Assembly (NCBI RefSeq): GCF_014356525.2
Contig: NC_052504.1
Span: 58,717,137-58,781,136, forward strand
DNA: 64,000 bases
Reading direction: 5' to 3'
Source: Nilaparvata lugens
Lineage: Eukaryota; Arthropoda; Insecta; Hemiptera; Delphacidae
This document shows, piece by piece, positions 13,286 through 25,079 of the stretch. A program made the translations under genes and the position numbers. Below the pieces are notes generated by a model. That model did no database searches. It was given only the letters and a program-made list of their open reading frames with translations, and was not told the DNA's origin. Numbering within the stretch: position 1 is the stretch's first letter; each line of letters opens with the position of its first letter.

Positions 13286-13503
13286 AGACCCTAAAAATAA
13301 GTGGAGAGCCCAATGAAGTGGAAAAAACAACTTTAGTGTTCAGTAACAACATCAGAATCTCCAGTGATTAGGGTAAATTCAAATAATGAGAAGAGAGACC
13401 CTGAAAAATTAGAGAGATAGGTGAAGTGAAAGAAATCAGCTTAACTGTTCAATAATCACATCAGAATCTCAGCTAACTGAGATGAATTTAAAACTGAGAT
13501 AGA
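13286..13503 (+). repeat. Tandem duplication, unit about 110 bp
   Basis: Two diverged units begin AGACCCT at 13286 and 13396. Both carry a GAAGTG...CATCAGAATCTC series in the same order. A weaker third relative begins near 13,670. The units have no coding potential. Confidence 0.65.
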
Positions 13504-15349
13504 GATTTTTTCCTATCTATGTAATTGATAGGAAATGAATTTTATAATAGGAGATAGTCTTTAATGGAACATATTCTTTGATAGAAGATACATTTTATTA
13601 ATAAATAAAATAAATTGAGTGTTAATGGCTCAGTGCTGCAAAGTTGACATTTGATATTAAGTTGAGGTAGAGATAGATTAATTGAATTGAAGAAAATAAC
13701 TTTAGTGTTATAAAGTGGCATCAATAATTGATTGCAAAGCATAAGATTGTGTACGTAATGAACACTGGAACTCAAGATTCTAATTTCAATTCAGTAAGCT
13801 ACAACAAAATTAAGCAAAACCAAGAATACTTTGAATTATTCTAGTAAAACTCATTTAATAAATTTAATGTTTTTTGGAAGTTGGAAGAATCATATTATTG
13901 AAGAAAGTCACAGAAATAATTACCATTGAGCTTTAATTTCATGATTCTTGTACTCGTACGTAACAATTGGGACTGTTGAGTACAAGCACCACTTCATGGA
14001 AGAGAAGTAATTGTACCAATTGAACGAAACTTGATTGACTGATCATATGACATGAGGTTGGACGGTGGGATTCTGGAAGGATTGAAATGTTCGACACGAC
14101 TGATTGTTCATTTATTTTATCGTTGCTCTAATTTTGTTCAATTAAAGGAACGCGAACAACAGATAAACAACTATCTTGCAATCAAGGACACTCATGAGAG
14201 AATAAGTAAAATGAATTTCTTCATGGATTTCAGAAAAACATGGATTTGACTTGGAAAGAAGAAGCTGGAATTAGGATCCACACAGATGTTCGATTAAAAA
14301 TAGCTTTACTAAATAATAATTTGATTCAAATACCACACTAACAGGTTATCACTTACAAATCACAGATTATTCTTCGAGAAATCTCGAGTTTTCAAAGCTC
14401 TATCCAACCATACAGTTCTTTTGTGTTTCGTGAATGGGGTATCTATCGCTCTATCTTCATCACATTTCCAAGAACAAAAATTCCAGACCTATCATCCACT
14501 TGTCTTGGAATTCTTTCATAATTGAATTCAAAGAGAACTACCTAATCCGTTCCTGTTCCGGTGCAAAAGTAAAATATATTGGTAAGAAGCAGAAGATAAT
14601 ATGTGGGCAAATGGAGGCTGGTACAGGCAGGGCAGAGAGCCTAGTGCTCGCCATCTCCATTGTCTTCACTTCTTCTCAGCCTGACAGAGAACGCCTGAAT
14701 GCTGCTGTCAGTCGGATAATAACAGGTTTATTTCTATGGGAAATCGGACGATTGTGGAACTTTTTCTCATTGCAGGCAGGTTTTAAAACAAAAGAAACAA
14801 ACCTGCGGCATTCTTATCGTCAGAATCTTGCCTAATAATCGACTACAAACTTCGGTCTGCTCACCTGCCTGGCTTCAACACAATGCCTGGCCACAAATCA
14901 CTCCCATAGGCACTACTGTACAGTGTCACTCCAACTTACAGCAAACCCCCCCAAGCACACTTAGCGAGTACACTACTTCAACTGCACAACTCCTCAACTA
15001 CTTCCTATAGACCACAGGAACTAAAACACTTCCAGGAAATAGCATCCAGGAGTAGAAACTCTGCGATTTGCTCAGCGATTTCACGTAAATCAAGGGTTGA
15101 TGATAGATGGAAATTGCAGTCGTAAATCTGGTTGATGGTAGGCTACCATTACTTTGTCAAATTGATTATCATAAGAAACAGCCAACGTAACGGAATGCCA
15201 CAATCTTTGAGACATTACAAGAAGACCACTTGAACCTACAATAACTCGGGAACTGTTGGGAATTTCACAAAATTCCACTGATCAAAAAGTGTAGAGAATT
15301 TATCAAGCTTCATTTTTGAATAGTTATTTCAGTCGGTTGAACGCATTGT
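13504..15349. other. Presumed intronic DNA
   Basis: A 133-codon plus-strand open frame at 14,434-14,835 has no recognisable motif or exon signals and is not called. The rest is AT-rich. Confidence 0.45.
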
Positions 15350-16020
15350 TCTCTAGATATGAGCGTGGAAGCAAAACGCTGCAAAATGCAACTTTTAAAC
15401 CATCCTCATCCCCTTAGCACATGAGTTGGACATGGGGACTTTCGATATGTTCTCCTCCCAACTAGTCTCAACGAAGCTGCAAAGTCAAAAATTTTGTTTA
15501 AAAGATTCTCTTCAAATTCATTTGTCAATTGGTCTATTGTTGCAAAAATTGAGATTTCACTCTCAACACTAAAGATGCTACAAAAGGTGTAGGGAAATTC
15601 GTAAAAGCGTGGAATTATACATAAAATTGAAAAGAATTTAATGCCTTTTAAGCTCATAATCAGCATGGATTTTTTCCGTCGATTTTTGAAAAGTAATAAG
15701 AGCAAAAATAGAAAAAAATTGGTGGCAAACGTGTATTTTCCAAAAATGTCACACCTTCAAGAGCGGATATCTCGAGAGCTAGTGGAGATATAAAACAAAG
15801 TTTTGAATTGAATATTGTGGGAAATTATGTAAGCTTTAATTTGTTATATGACAGTCAAGTCCTTGGGATACATAGTTTTTGAGTTTTATGCGAGAAACCA
15901 AAAAATGGTACCTTTAAACCACCCCTACCCCCTTAGCACAGGGGGTAGGGGTGGGGACTTTTGATATATTTACCTCCTAACTACCCTAAACAGAACTGCG
16001 AGGTCAAAAATTGTCTTCCC
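15350..16020 (+). repeat. Dispersed repeat with two internally related segments
   Basis: Segments around 15,350-15,500 and 15,860-16,020 share the ordered series TTTAAACCA, CCCCTTAGCACA, GGGGACTTT, GATAT, CTCC and AACTA, followed by a GTCAAAAATT motif, about 520 bases apart. The second segment contains a perfect hairpin at 15919-15954. No protein can be read across it. It looks like a fragment of a repeated element of unknown class. Confidence 0.55.
15919..15954 (+). other. Perfect 15-bp hairpin with 6-base loop
   Basis: CCACCCCTACCCCCT, loop TAGCAC, then AGGGGGTAGGGGTGG. The two arms are exact reverse complements. The related segment near 15,400 keeps the loop (TTAGCAC) but has lost most of the pairing, so this copy is either the better preserved or secondarily perfected. 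Confidence 0.9.
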
Positions 16021-18380
16021 AACTTTTCCCTCTATAATCTTTCCTTGAATGGACTAAATGTTCATCATCTCATTAAATTCCAGATTCCACACATGATTAA
16101 CCTTGTCGCTGAAGAGAGTTAATCCAATAAGGGTCGTGTTTGTTAGTATGGTGTATGCAGTCGCATAGTGATTAATGTCACTGTGTAGAGTAGAAAGTTC
16201 AGATGATGTCTGAATTGTTTAGAAGATGATCCCAGCAGCCGGTGAAACTCATTTCCATAATCAACTCAAGGATGAGCAATCACAACACAACACAACACAA
16301 AGCTCAAGAAACATCACATGTGTAATTATTAACCTCTACCATCTCATTAGTGTACCTGTACTGTACACGCGCTACTTGCTCTTCAAATTCATTACATCTA
16401 CATCAAGTGTTTACAATGTTTGACGCTTTAAGGAACTCCTCTACACTACTGGTATATACAATGTGACTCACATTGGAAACTGATCATGATAAAAGCAATG
16501 GATTCAGTAACGTAAATGATATTCTGAATACTGAATATACTATTATTCATTATTCCTTACTTTATTCAGCTTATCCTGCTATAGGCCTACTTTGAAATAA
16601 AATAATGAGACATATCGTCAGATGGACATGATATGTGCATATATTTTGGATTGATTTATCTGAATAACACCCCTAAAGCTTTCAATATTATTAACAATAC
16701 ATCACTAAAATATCAAATCGAACCCTGCAAAGTACAGTGCAATTGGAAAACCCAAACAATTATAAGTAACTATATAGTTATAACTATTATTATAGGTGCA
16801 TGGTATATATATTTTTTCATTCAAATTCCAGTAAATTTTCAAATCACTTCGGACAAATCGTTCGATCATCGTGTTGATATGTTGGGAATGATAAAAGTGT
16901 CACAGTGATAGCATTACCAGATTTAACAAGTGTGAAAAATACATGTAAAATGAGGAAAAGCAAAATCTGAATATCTTAAACAAAGAAAGAAAATGCTAAT
17001 GCCTAATTGAAATATAAATTGGTTACACTGTGCAAAATTCACGTAAATGGGTACACAGAAACACGTATTATGAACAGACACATCACGTCCGTTAGAAGAA
17101 AGGTCATACCTCCTACACGTATACCACATACATTATACACTTATTGAAATTAAAGTATACCACATAACTGAATACTTATTATTTTAATTATACATTCTAA
17201 GATAAAGGAAATAAAATATTTGTAACCCTTTTGACAAATATCTAGAAAAATACAATAAAGTTTGCAAGTAAAGTGAATTGGAGCAGAGTAAAGTATAGCA
17301 AACTGAGGAGGCTTGTGTTAACCATAATAATGTTATTCTTGAAGAGTGAGTTGTGACACAAGAATCGGTAATCTGCTTGCAAAAACACGACACACAATGC
17401 ACAATGACTGGCTGATGAGAAGAGGCTGGGTGACGACAGCTGCTTGCTGCTAAGTAACTGGCTTGCCAGTTCTTACCCTAATCTTGAGACCCGTTCGATA
17501 GTAGTTGGCCCACCCTACTTGCTTACTGTCAGAAACGTGTCAAATCTTTTCATGATGGATTCAATCCAACATAAGGGATATGTAGACGTGTGGTTGATCG
17601 ATGAGACATAGGGGAGTACACCAGAATGGGCCAATATAATAAGAAATATTCATCAGAACGAGGTATAAAAAAGAATTGATAAGTTTTGGTCATGGTTGAT
17701 TCCATGGATGAAGCAATAATAGGTTCTAGAATATTCATCAGAATATTTATACAGAATATTCATCCACATAATTCAATATTCCTTGATTAGATTCCAGAAC
17801 AATAATCATTATACAGCAGAGACTCTTCCACATCATTGATTGATTTGTTTCTATTGAAAAAATTAATTAAATTGCTAAAATAGATTGAAGTACTTGATGT
17901 ATTAATAACAAATTTGTATTTCAAAAATCATTCCAATATTTTTCTTCTCTGTCAAGAAAACTTCAAATCTACATTCAAATTAGATCAGCTTATCTGTAAG
18001 TTTTTTTCTTTCAATTATTATTATTACTGTATGGTGGAAACTCTCAAATTTCTTGAGGTAAACCAACTGAGGAAACTAAAGAAAAAAATAAAATGAGATC
18101 TTCTTAATTATATTGTAATAAGGTTTCTAAATAATGAGAAAAAGCTTGGGGATTTCCTTCAGTACGAGCTTGTAAAATAAGCCGAGTTCCATTTATTTAA
18201 TGCACCTCTGTTGAGTCAGGCCTTCACTAGCGTTCCTAGACAGCCGAGCGCCTATCGTTGGCATTTTTATTCTGGGACAAAAAGGAAAAATGTTTGGAAA
18301 AATAGTGGGGAAGGAGAGGAGGGGGGGTGGAAAGGAGTCTGTGCCAGCTATTTAAACGCTCTCTATTTCCAGAGGCGAAC
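16021..18380. other. Presumed intronic DNA
   Basis: AT-rich with no supported exon. A short (ACACA)n run lies near 16,284-16,301. No other structure was recognised. Confidence 0.5.
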
Positions 18381-18660
18381 TGCTAGTTCATCCTTTGTCT
18401 GATCGGGAGGACAAAGAGAGCCAAAGAGGGCACAAGGCGAAGGCACAACAGAACACTCTCGGCCAGGTCTCATTAACGCGGTCGCCTTTCTTTGGGTTAC
18501 CGTACGAAATAAAGAAAGAAACAAACAAAGACCGACGAATTCCCTGTGTGAGAAACAAAAACAGAGGAGGCATCATCATCATCAACCGTCTTACCCAAAA
18601 TCCTCCTTTGTCTTTGGCTTCTCTTCCAACACCAACCACGTAACCAAAGCGGTCTACGGT
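18380..18660. promoter_or_regulatory. GC-richer island with clustered ACAAAG (HMG-box-like) sites
   Basis: Four exact ACAAAG/CTTTGT hexamers lie at 18393, 18411, 18525 and 18606, within about 220 bases of a GC-richer patch, plus several CCAAAG variants. ACAAAG is the core bound by Sox and TCF/LEF proteins. The cluster could be an intronic enhancer of spen, but this is inferred from motif density only. Confidence 0.3.
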
Positions 18661-21600
18661 TCCACCATGGCACAGGTATAGGCTACATGCTACCGTCCTC
18701 ATCCTAGAACAACCCGCTCACATTCCATTCAATACATACTTGTTTTTCCATGGATCAATCATGGAGTAGAAGAAACTATTATACTATGAAAATACTCTCC
18801 TCCACTCCATAGAATCTCTTCAAGACCAAAATGATTATAAGTACTGTCACGGTTTCAAGGTGCGGAATAAAAGTAACTGGGAAAAATTCTCTCCTCAACA
18901 AATGTAAATTGAAAGACCATGAGAAATATTCCAAAAATCTTCAATATACATGTGCAAACAGTCAATGTTTGTTAAAATACTTTCAGTCAATTGAAGCGAT
19001 GTAACACAGTTGAAAATTATTGAAATTCTCTTAAATTGATTTCAAGTCACTGCTACTAGATTACGGCAAAATAACAGTATTGCCCTCCGTCACTTTTAAA
19101 TAATAATCAATATTGAAAGGAATAGTTTCTATTTATTCTACGGAGACCAAAATTCTGAAATTTTGATTTTCTGATATCCAAATCGAGTTATTTACTATGG
19201 AGAATAGCTTGTATACAAATGAATAAAGTTGAATTGTTTGAATTGTGATTGTTCGGACAATACAATCGTTCAATCAGTAGAGTAAATGTAATTACCACAA
19301 TACTATTTGACAGCCATGATGACAGCAGAGTCATGCAATGCTCGCTAATGTAACTCAGGATACAAATTAGAATCGCTCATGCAGAAGACATCAAATTACC
19401 TTTAAAATTAAGGATGTTAGTCATCAGTGTTGTTCTTATACTCTCATCAGCTATGAAATTATCCCTTCCTCTTCACTTGTACAATTGTCAATTATTTTAA
19501 TGTAATCAAATTCTGCTTGAATGTGCAAATTATACATTCAAATAAGGCTGTGGCAACAATATGTGTAATTTATTACAGTCCTGACATGGGTCACGATAGC
19601 AGCTATTGTGATTCATGAACTCTTCAAAAAGGGGCCCAATGATAGACCAGGCATACTGGATAAGAAACAGCTAATGTGTATGAATAAATTATTTTGTGTA
19701 TTTTTTAACCAACATTATCTCTATGGATGATGAATCACCCCTTACTCTAGTCTAGAACTGATTGCAAACAAATTCACAGATTGAGCATTGCCCATTATGC
19801 TACACTGATAGTGACAGTAGACTTCTCAATTGAAGAATTGGGTGTAGGATGGATAAGCATAAAATAACAAGACTTCATGAACCGATGAAGCCAAAAGATG
19901 AGTGGAGCTCAACATTTTACACAAACTAAGATACTAAACTGAAACAATATTAATACTATTAGCTATAACCAAAAATCAACCTGTCTGATAGGTTCATACT
20001 TCCAGTGGTTTGAATGCTGAGGAAAAATGTAAATTGCAGTAACGAAGCCTTCATTAAAATTTCAAAAGATCGAAGAGATTTATGATATCGGGTATCTTCA
20101 AGCTGCTTTTTTATTGATCCATAATAATTAAATCTATCTTTGCAGCTCATGAATGCGTGAGTAGGCTGAGCGCTGAGACCTTCAGGCACAAGGTATCTGG
20201 TTTTTGTAGTGAACATAGTTTCACGAGATTAGGCGAATGCATGATGCTTTTCTTTGGTGGAGTCTGTCTGAAGTGAAATAAATCAGTGGCATATTCAAAT
20301 TACATTTTAATGGCCTAATAACGCAATAGATGTAAGCGAGACCATCGTGATGGGACACTGGTGCTAATGAGCGACGTTCCGTTCACGAAGCGCGACTTTT
20401 TATTGTTGAGAGGCGCGCCAAAGTTAATATCAAGGATTCTGGACTCACGTTTCAATAAAACGATCAGCGAAAGGAAACGCAATTTTAACACTGGATTAAT
20501 TCATGCAGAACAACACAAAGGGTTGCTGCTGCTGCTGGCTTGCACATGCACTGCAATTTCATGAAATTACAGAGAAGCGTCGCAAAGGTTTCATTCAACT
20601 CTCATTATATTTGGAATTGGAATCGCTCAAGTTTTCATAATAATAGCGTTGCAAAACATTTCTCGGTTTCGTTAAGCGCCTGAAGAAGTTTTATTATCAT
20701 AATCGTTTCTAAGAAACAATTGAATAACCCGCCAATCAAATAAACTAAATGAAATGTTAAATCACCACTTATGGCAAGTGACGAGAATTAATTTAAACTT
20801 TTAGTACCACTGTAGTTTCCGTTCCATCTAAAGCATTTGTTTCACTCAATTATATGAAATATATATAAAAGGGGAAACATAAATAATTTGTTCTAACAAT
20901 GACAGTAATAATAAAAATAATAATAATAAAAATGTCTCTGGTCGAGGGTACAACACGACCAGGACTTTATTCAAATTATAGACATGATTACAAAAAGCAT
21001 ATGAGCTACAATTATTTACAAAGTATTAATACAATTTGTTGATTATTTGCTGATCTAAACAGTGATACAGCTAAACCTCTCAGTTATAGTAATAAATAAA
21101 TGAATAAATAAATATCTAGCCTAAAGTATTTGATTACCTATTTGTTTTGTAATAGAATAAAAATATAATCTAAAAAGGACTGAAATGGGTAATATGAGTT
21201 AAATTTCCATAATATATACTTCTACACTAGTTAGGTACCTGGAGAACCAACTGTTTTGTATACAAAGTTCAGACATTCAAATCAATGTAACATTTTTTTA
21301 TTAGTCCATAGTTTTGCACTTATTATTATTTTCGTCTCCTCCAATCCGTCATATCCCTTTCCTCTTGATGAGAATGTTCATAGAGCTCAATCCACCTTTC
21401 ACCACACCAATGAATATCATTCCCCATGCTAATCTATCATAGCTCTGAATTTGAAAAGACAGGAATTTATAAACTAAAATGTAATACATGCCCAATGATA
21501 GAACTATAGTCCTCAGAAATGACTTGTTCGTTTACATCCATTGACGCATAATAGCCTCCAGCATTACGTAAAAATATTTATGCCGATGGACTTCTGAACA

Positions 21601-22700
21601 GCAGCTTGGAATACTGAATGCAATGTAAACATAATGGCTGTAGGGGCAGATCTAATTGGGAAGCACCCTTGTGAGGGTAGCATGAAGGGTTGCCGACAAT
21701 GCCGGCTGTGAGAGGGGATGCTGAACTGAACTGAACAGTATCTGAATGACTGAGTCCTGAATGCTCATCAATGAAAAATGAGGAAGAGAACTGCGTTTCC
21801 TGGGCGGTCCACAACTATTGCATGCTGCTGAATCATCAGAGTACCGACGGACCAGTATAATAAATCAAGCATAAAGGATACAGAAGCGATCAAGGAAGTA
21901 CGAAGGAGAGACTTGCTATGGCCAAGTTACTGCAATATAAAATCTCAATCATTATTGACCGGATTCCTTGCTTCATAAATTCACAAACTCACATTGCATT
22001 GTTACTAATTACATAAAAATGTATAGATCATAGTAAAATCAGGTATGAATGCACCAGGAGCAATAATGTAGCCTAATTAATTATGTATTTTCAACTTTCC
22101 AATCAGTATTGGGATGTACAATTATACATGACATGACCGCGTGTTGACTTGTACATAAGTGAACTTAGAAATGGAATGATAATATAAAACGGTTCTCACT
22201 CTATTCAAGGGCCTGGGACACACAAAGGGTCTGATGCACAGATCTGTGGGCCGTGGTCTCTTAGGTGTATATACCTACATCTTAGAAATCTATATCCACA
22301 TTCTCCTAAGACTGCCCGCAGATCGCTAAGTTATACATATATGTTTTCAGGCCCAAGAGTTGTCAATCCTACGGAATGAGAATATTTGAAATTGTCTCAA
22401 CAACCTAGCTCACTCATTTAAATAATGAGAAACTAGATTCGTGTTTCAAGTCCTGAATTAACTCTAATAAACTCTAGTGAATATGATATTAGTCGCTGTA
22501 AATTTATAGAATCCAGGTAAAAGTGCATAACAGTATGCAGAACCATTAGAGTCTAGTAGCTCGTACACCTAAACCCACACCTGACAACACCATAGATACA
22601 AAACCAAACCAGCTGTACAACTATATCGGTCGATAGAATGGATGCCATGACCCAAATACAATCGGTTCTCTTTCACGCAGGCCACGGAACACTCAGCGAC
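18661..22700. other. Presumed intronic DNA
   Basis: AT-rich. A segment starting near 20,935 has a short hairpin (GGTCG...CGACC) and an ACTTTATT that reads AATAAAGT on the minus strand, perhaps the 3' end of a degraded minus-strand retroelement. ATAA/AATAA simple repeats occur near 20,907-20,930 and 21,090-21,115. No gene is supported. Confidence 0.4.
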
Positions 22701-23050
22701 CCGTAGGTACAGCTTTTGGACCACATAAAGTGAGCTGATTGTGGGTGAGAGGATGAGGGCTGAAATCAGCTAGCTGAGAGAGAGCAGATCTGCTAAACGT
22801 ATGCAAATGAGAATGCATGTCGCAGTGCTGGGTGCTGGCTGGGTTGCTGAGCTCAGCTGCAGCAGCTTTCACCATCATCCTGCGTTGAAGCAGCTCCGAG
22901 CTGACACCAGAGAACGCTCTCTGTTCAGCGTAGCGATGCCTTGCTTTCTCTTTGCTTCGATTGGTCGGGACGGCCTCAATTGTTGCTAAAATCAACGCGA
23001 ATTCGCGAAACTCTGCTTGGCGCCATCAACCGCTTTCAACCAGATGTGCA
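22700..23050. promoter_or_regulatory. GC-richer island with octamer and palindromic sites
   Basis: A perfect POU octamer ATGCAAAT lies at 22801-22808, a perfect 12-bp palindrome GCTGAGCTCAGC at 22846-22857, an E-box CAGCTG overlapping it, and an inverted CCAAT (ATTGG) near 22,960. The surrounding 20 kb is AT-rich. A candidate enhancer or promoter; no transcript evidence. Confidence 0.3.
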
Positions 23051-25049
23051 TCTACTCTGCTACGAATTGGTGTAGGTTTCTAATGTAAAATATATTTTGT
23101 ACTATGAAAATCCTGATATAGAGAACAAAGAGTATGCTCTTCAGAGAATATTGAGGGCGATATTTATGTATTTGTAACGGTTTCTAATCCATTCAAATTG
23201 AAAATTTCTATTTTTATATTTTTGACAGAAACTCGAATCGATGACATTGAACATAACCAACTTTAAGGAGAATTGGTTATCACAATTTGGCTAAGAAACT
23301 ACTTTTTTATGTGCCTGATGTTCCTTTTTCAATCATCTATATTATTTGTGTATTATTGAGTGAATAAATAAAAGAAAATCCATAGTGTCAATAGTTTTAA
23401 AAGATCATTGTAGAAAAATTTTGAAAAGTATTTTTTTTCAAATGAGAGGATTGATAGGAGAAATCAAATGAAGGGAAATAAACTTCAGCTGAATCAGCCT
23501 ATAGAAAATTACAATAGTTGGAGGATCTTCAATTGCGAAAATGCAAAACACGAATAGCGAATAGGGTATTATGGAGAATAATAAAATTAATCATTCTATT
23601 CATTTATTACTATTATTCTAAACAACAATGACAAATTTCTTTCTACACATCCTATCTCTCATGTTACAACGCAATTTATTTAGATGGTCATCCCATCAAA
23701 GTAATGGATATCATCATGCTTCAAGAACGATCCAAGTCCCCTCTGTAACCGATCAACAGGAAGACTGCTGAAAATTGCACTGTAATGCATCCTCCTAATC
23801 TTTCAATCATGCTGGATTGAAGGATGCTCGACACAATCAAGCCAGGGATTTCGGAGTTATTGCTAGATTAGGGCAGAGTAAGTGGTCACGAAATACAACC
23901 TTGTTTCAAATAGTTATTATTCGAACTACTCTTCATAAGAATAAGAAAAGTATCGATTATAATTTTTCTTGATGAATATGGCTATTGCACCATGTGTTTA
24001 ATGACAATAAAGAATTATATTCTATTCTAATATTCCAGGAAGTTCCAAAAATACTAGTTAGAATTGCCTATTAAAATTTATGTAAGGCTATTGGAATTGT
24101 GAACTGATGTAGGTTTCAACTAATGGAGGTTCTAATCCATCCTTGATTTCATACAAAATGTAAAAGGTATCCGTGAATTTGATCACAATGCCACAAGATT
24201 GAATGAACGTTAATGTTTACCAGAGTGAATGTGGAGGAATCACGTGCTCATGAACAATAAACAGTTTCATTTAATCCTATTTCACGAAGAGATTTCACTA
24301 ACCCAATATTCCATAAACTTGTCGATTTTGATCCTCCATCATGAATAAAATGACAAAAGTTATATTACACCCATAAAATTAGATGTATATGGATCAATTT
24401 ATAAAAAGTGAAAGTTAGAATCAATTATTTCATCAAATTAGTATTGAATACCGGTGTACTTTGTTACTGAATAATAATAAAATTTAATAGTGTCTGATAA
24501 ATCAAAAGTTTCAGAATTAAACTGCGTAATTTATTAATTGTGAATCAAAACTTATTTTATTTATTATAGTTATTATAATAAACTAAAACAGTTATTATAA
24601 TAGTTTCAATAATAAACCAAAAAGGAAGTAACCAATTGAAGTAAAATCAAACCCTTTCATGAATGTCTTAAGATGTTCATACGAAGAACACTATATTAGA
24701 GTATGGTGAATCACGTGAGCAATATGAGAATATGGTGAATGAGGGCTCTAGTAAAATCAATAATTATTTTAGCCTCTTCTATACCAACAACAAATTGCTC
24801 TTTACAAATCGCGAACCATTTTTGATTTTCAAAATTACCAAATTACTCTGCAAGCCATCTATCAGAGAGGAATCGCGATTTACATAATAAAGTGAGTTCT
24901 GAATGAAAGTCAAACACTTTGTGCAAGGTTCTTTGATGACGTTCATAGAGGACAAACACAAATATCTGTCAAAATCAACATTGCAGACCACAGTGCGCTG
25001 TGTGTTATATGTATGTGGATCAATTATTGCAATGGTCGGTGTCTTTTGA
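23051..25049. other. Presumed intronic DNA
   Basis: AT-rich. Near 24,000 a plus-strand ACAATAAAGAATTATATTCT resembles the tail of a short retroelement, but no body can be delimited. No exon was recognised. Confidence 0.45.
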
Positions 25050-25079
25050 TGACCTCACATAGGTCAGAGTTCACGGTCA
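25050..25079 (+). promoter_or_regulatory. Cluster of four nuclear-receptor half-sites
   Basis: Within 30 bases: TGACCT at 25050, AGGTCA at 25061, AGTTCA at 25068 and CGGTCA at 25074. The first pair is an everted repeat with a 5-base gap. AGGTCA-g-AGTTCA is a direct repeat with one-base spacing (DR1), the arrangement bound by RXR/USP- and HNF4-type receptors. The next 200 bases are GC-richer. Located in presumed spen intron 1, it could be a hormone-responsive element; function is inference. Confidence 0.45.

Noticed and set aside
14434..14835. 133-codon plus-strand open frame
   Set aside because: No motif, mixed composition and no exon signals at its ends.
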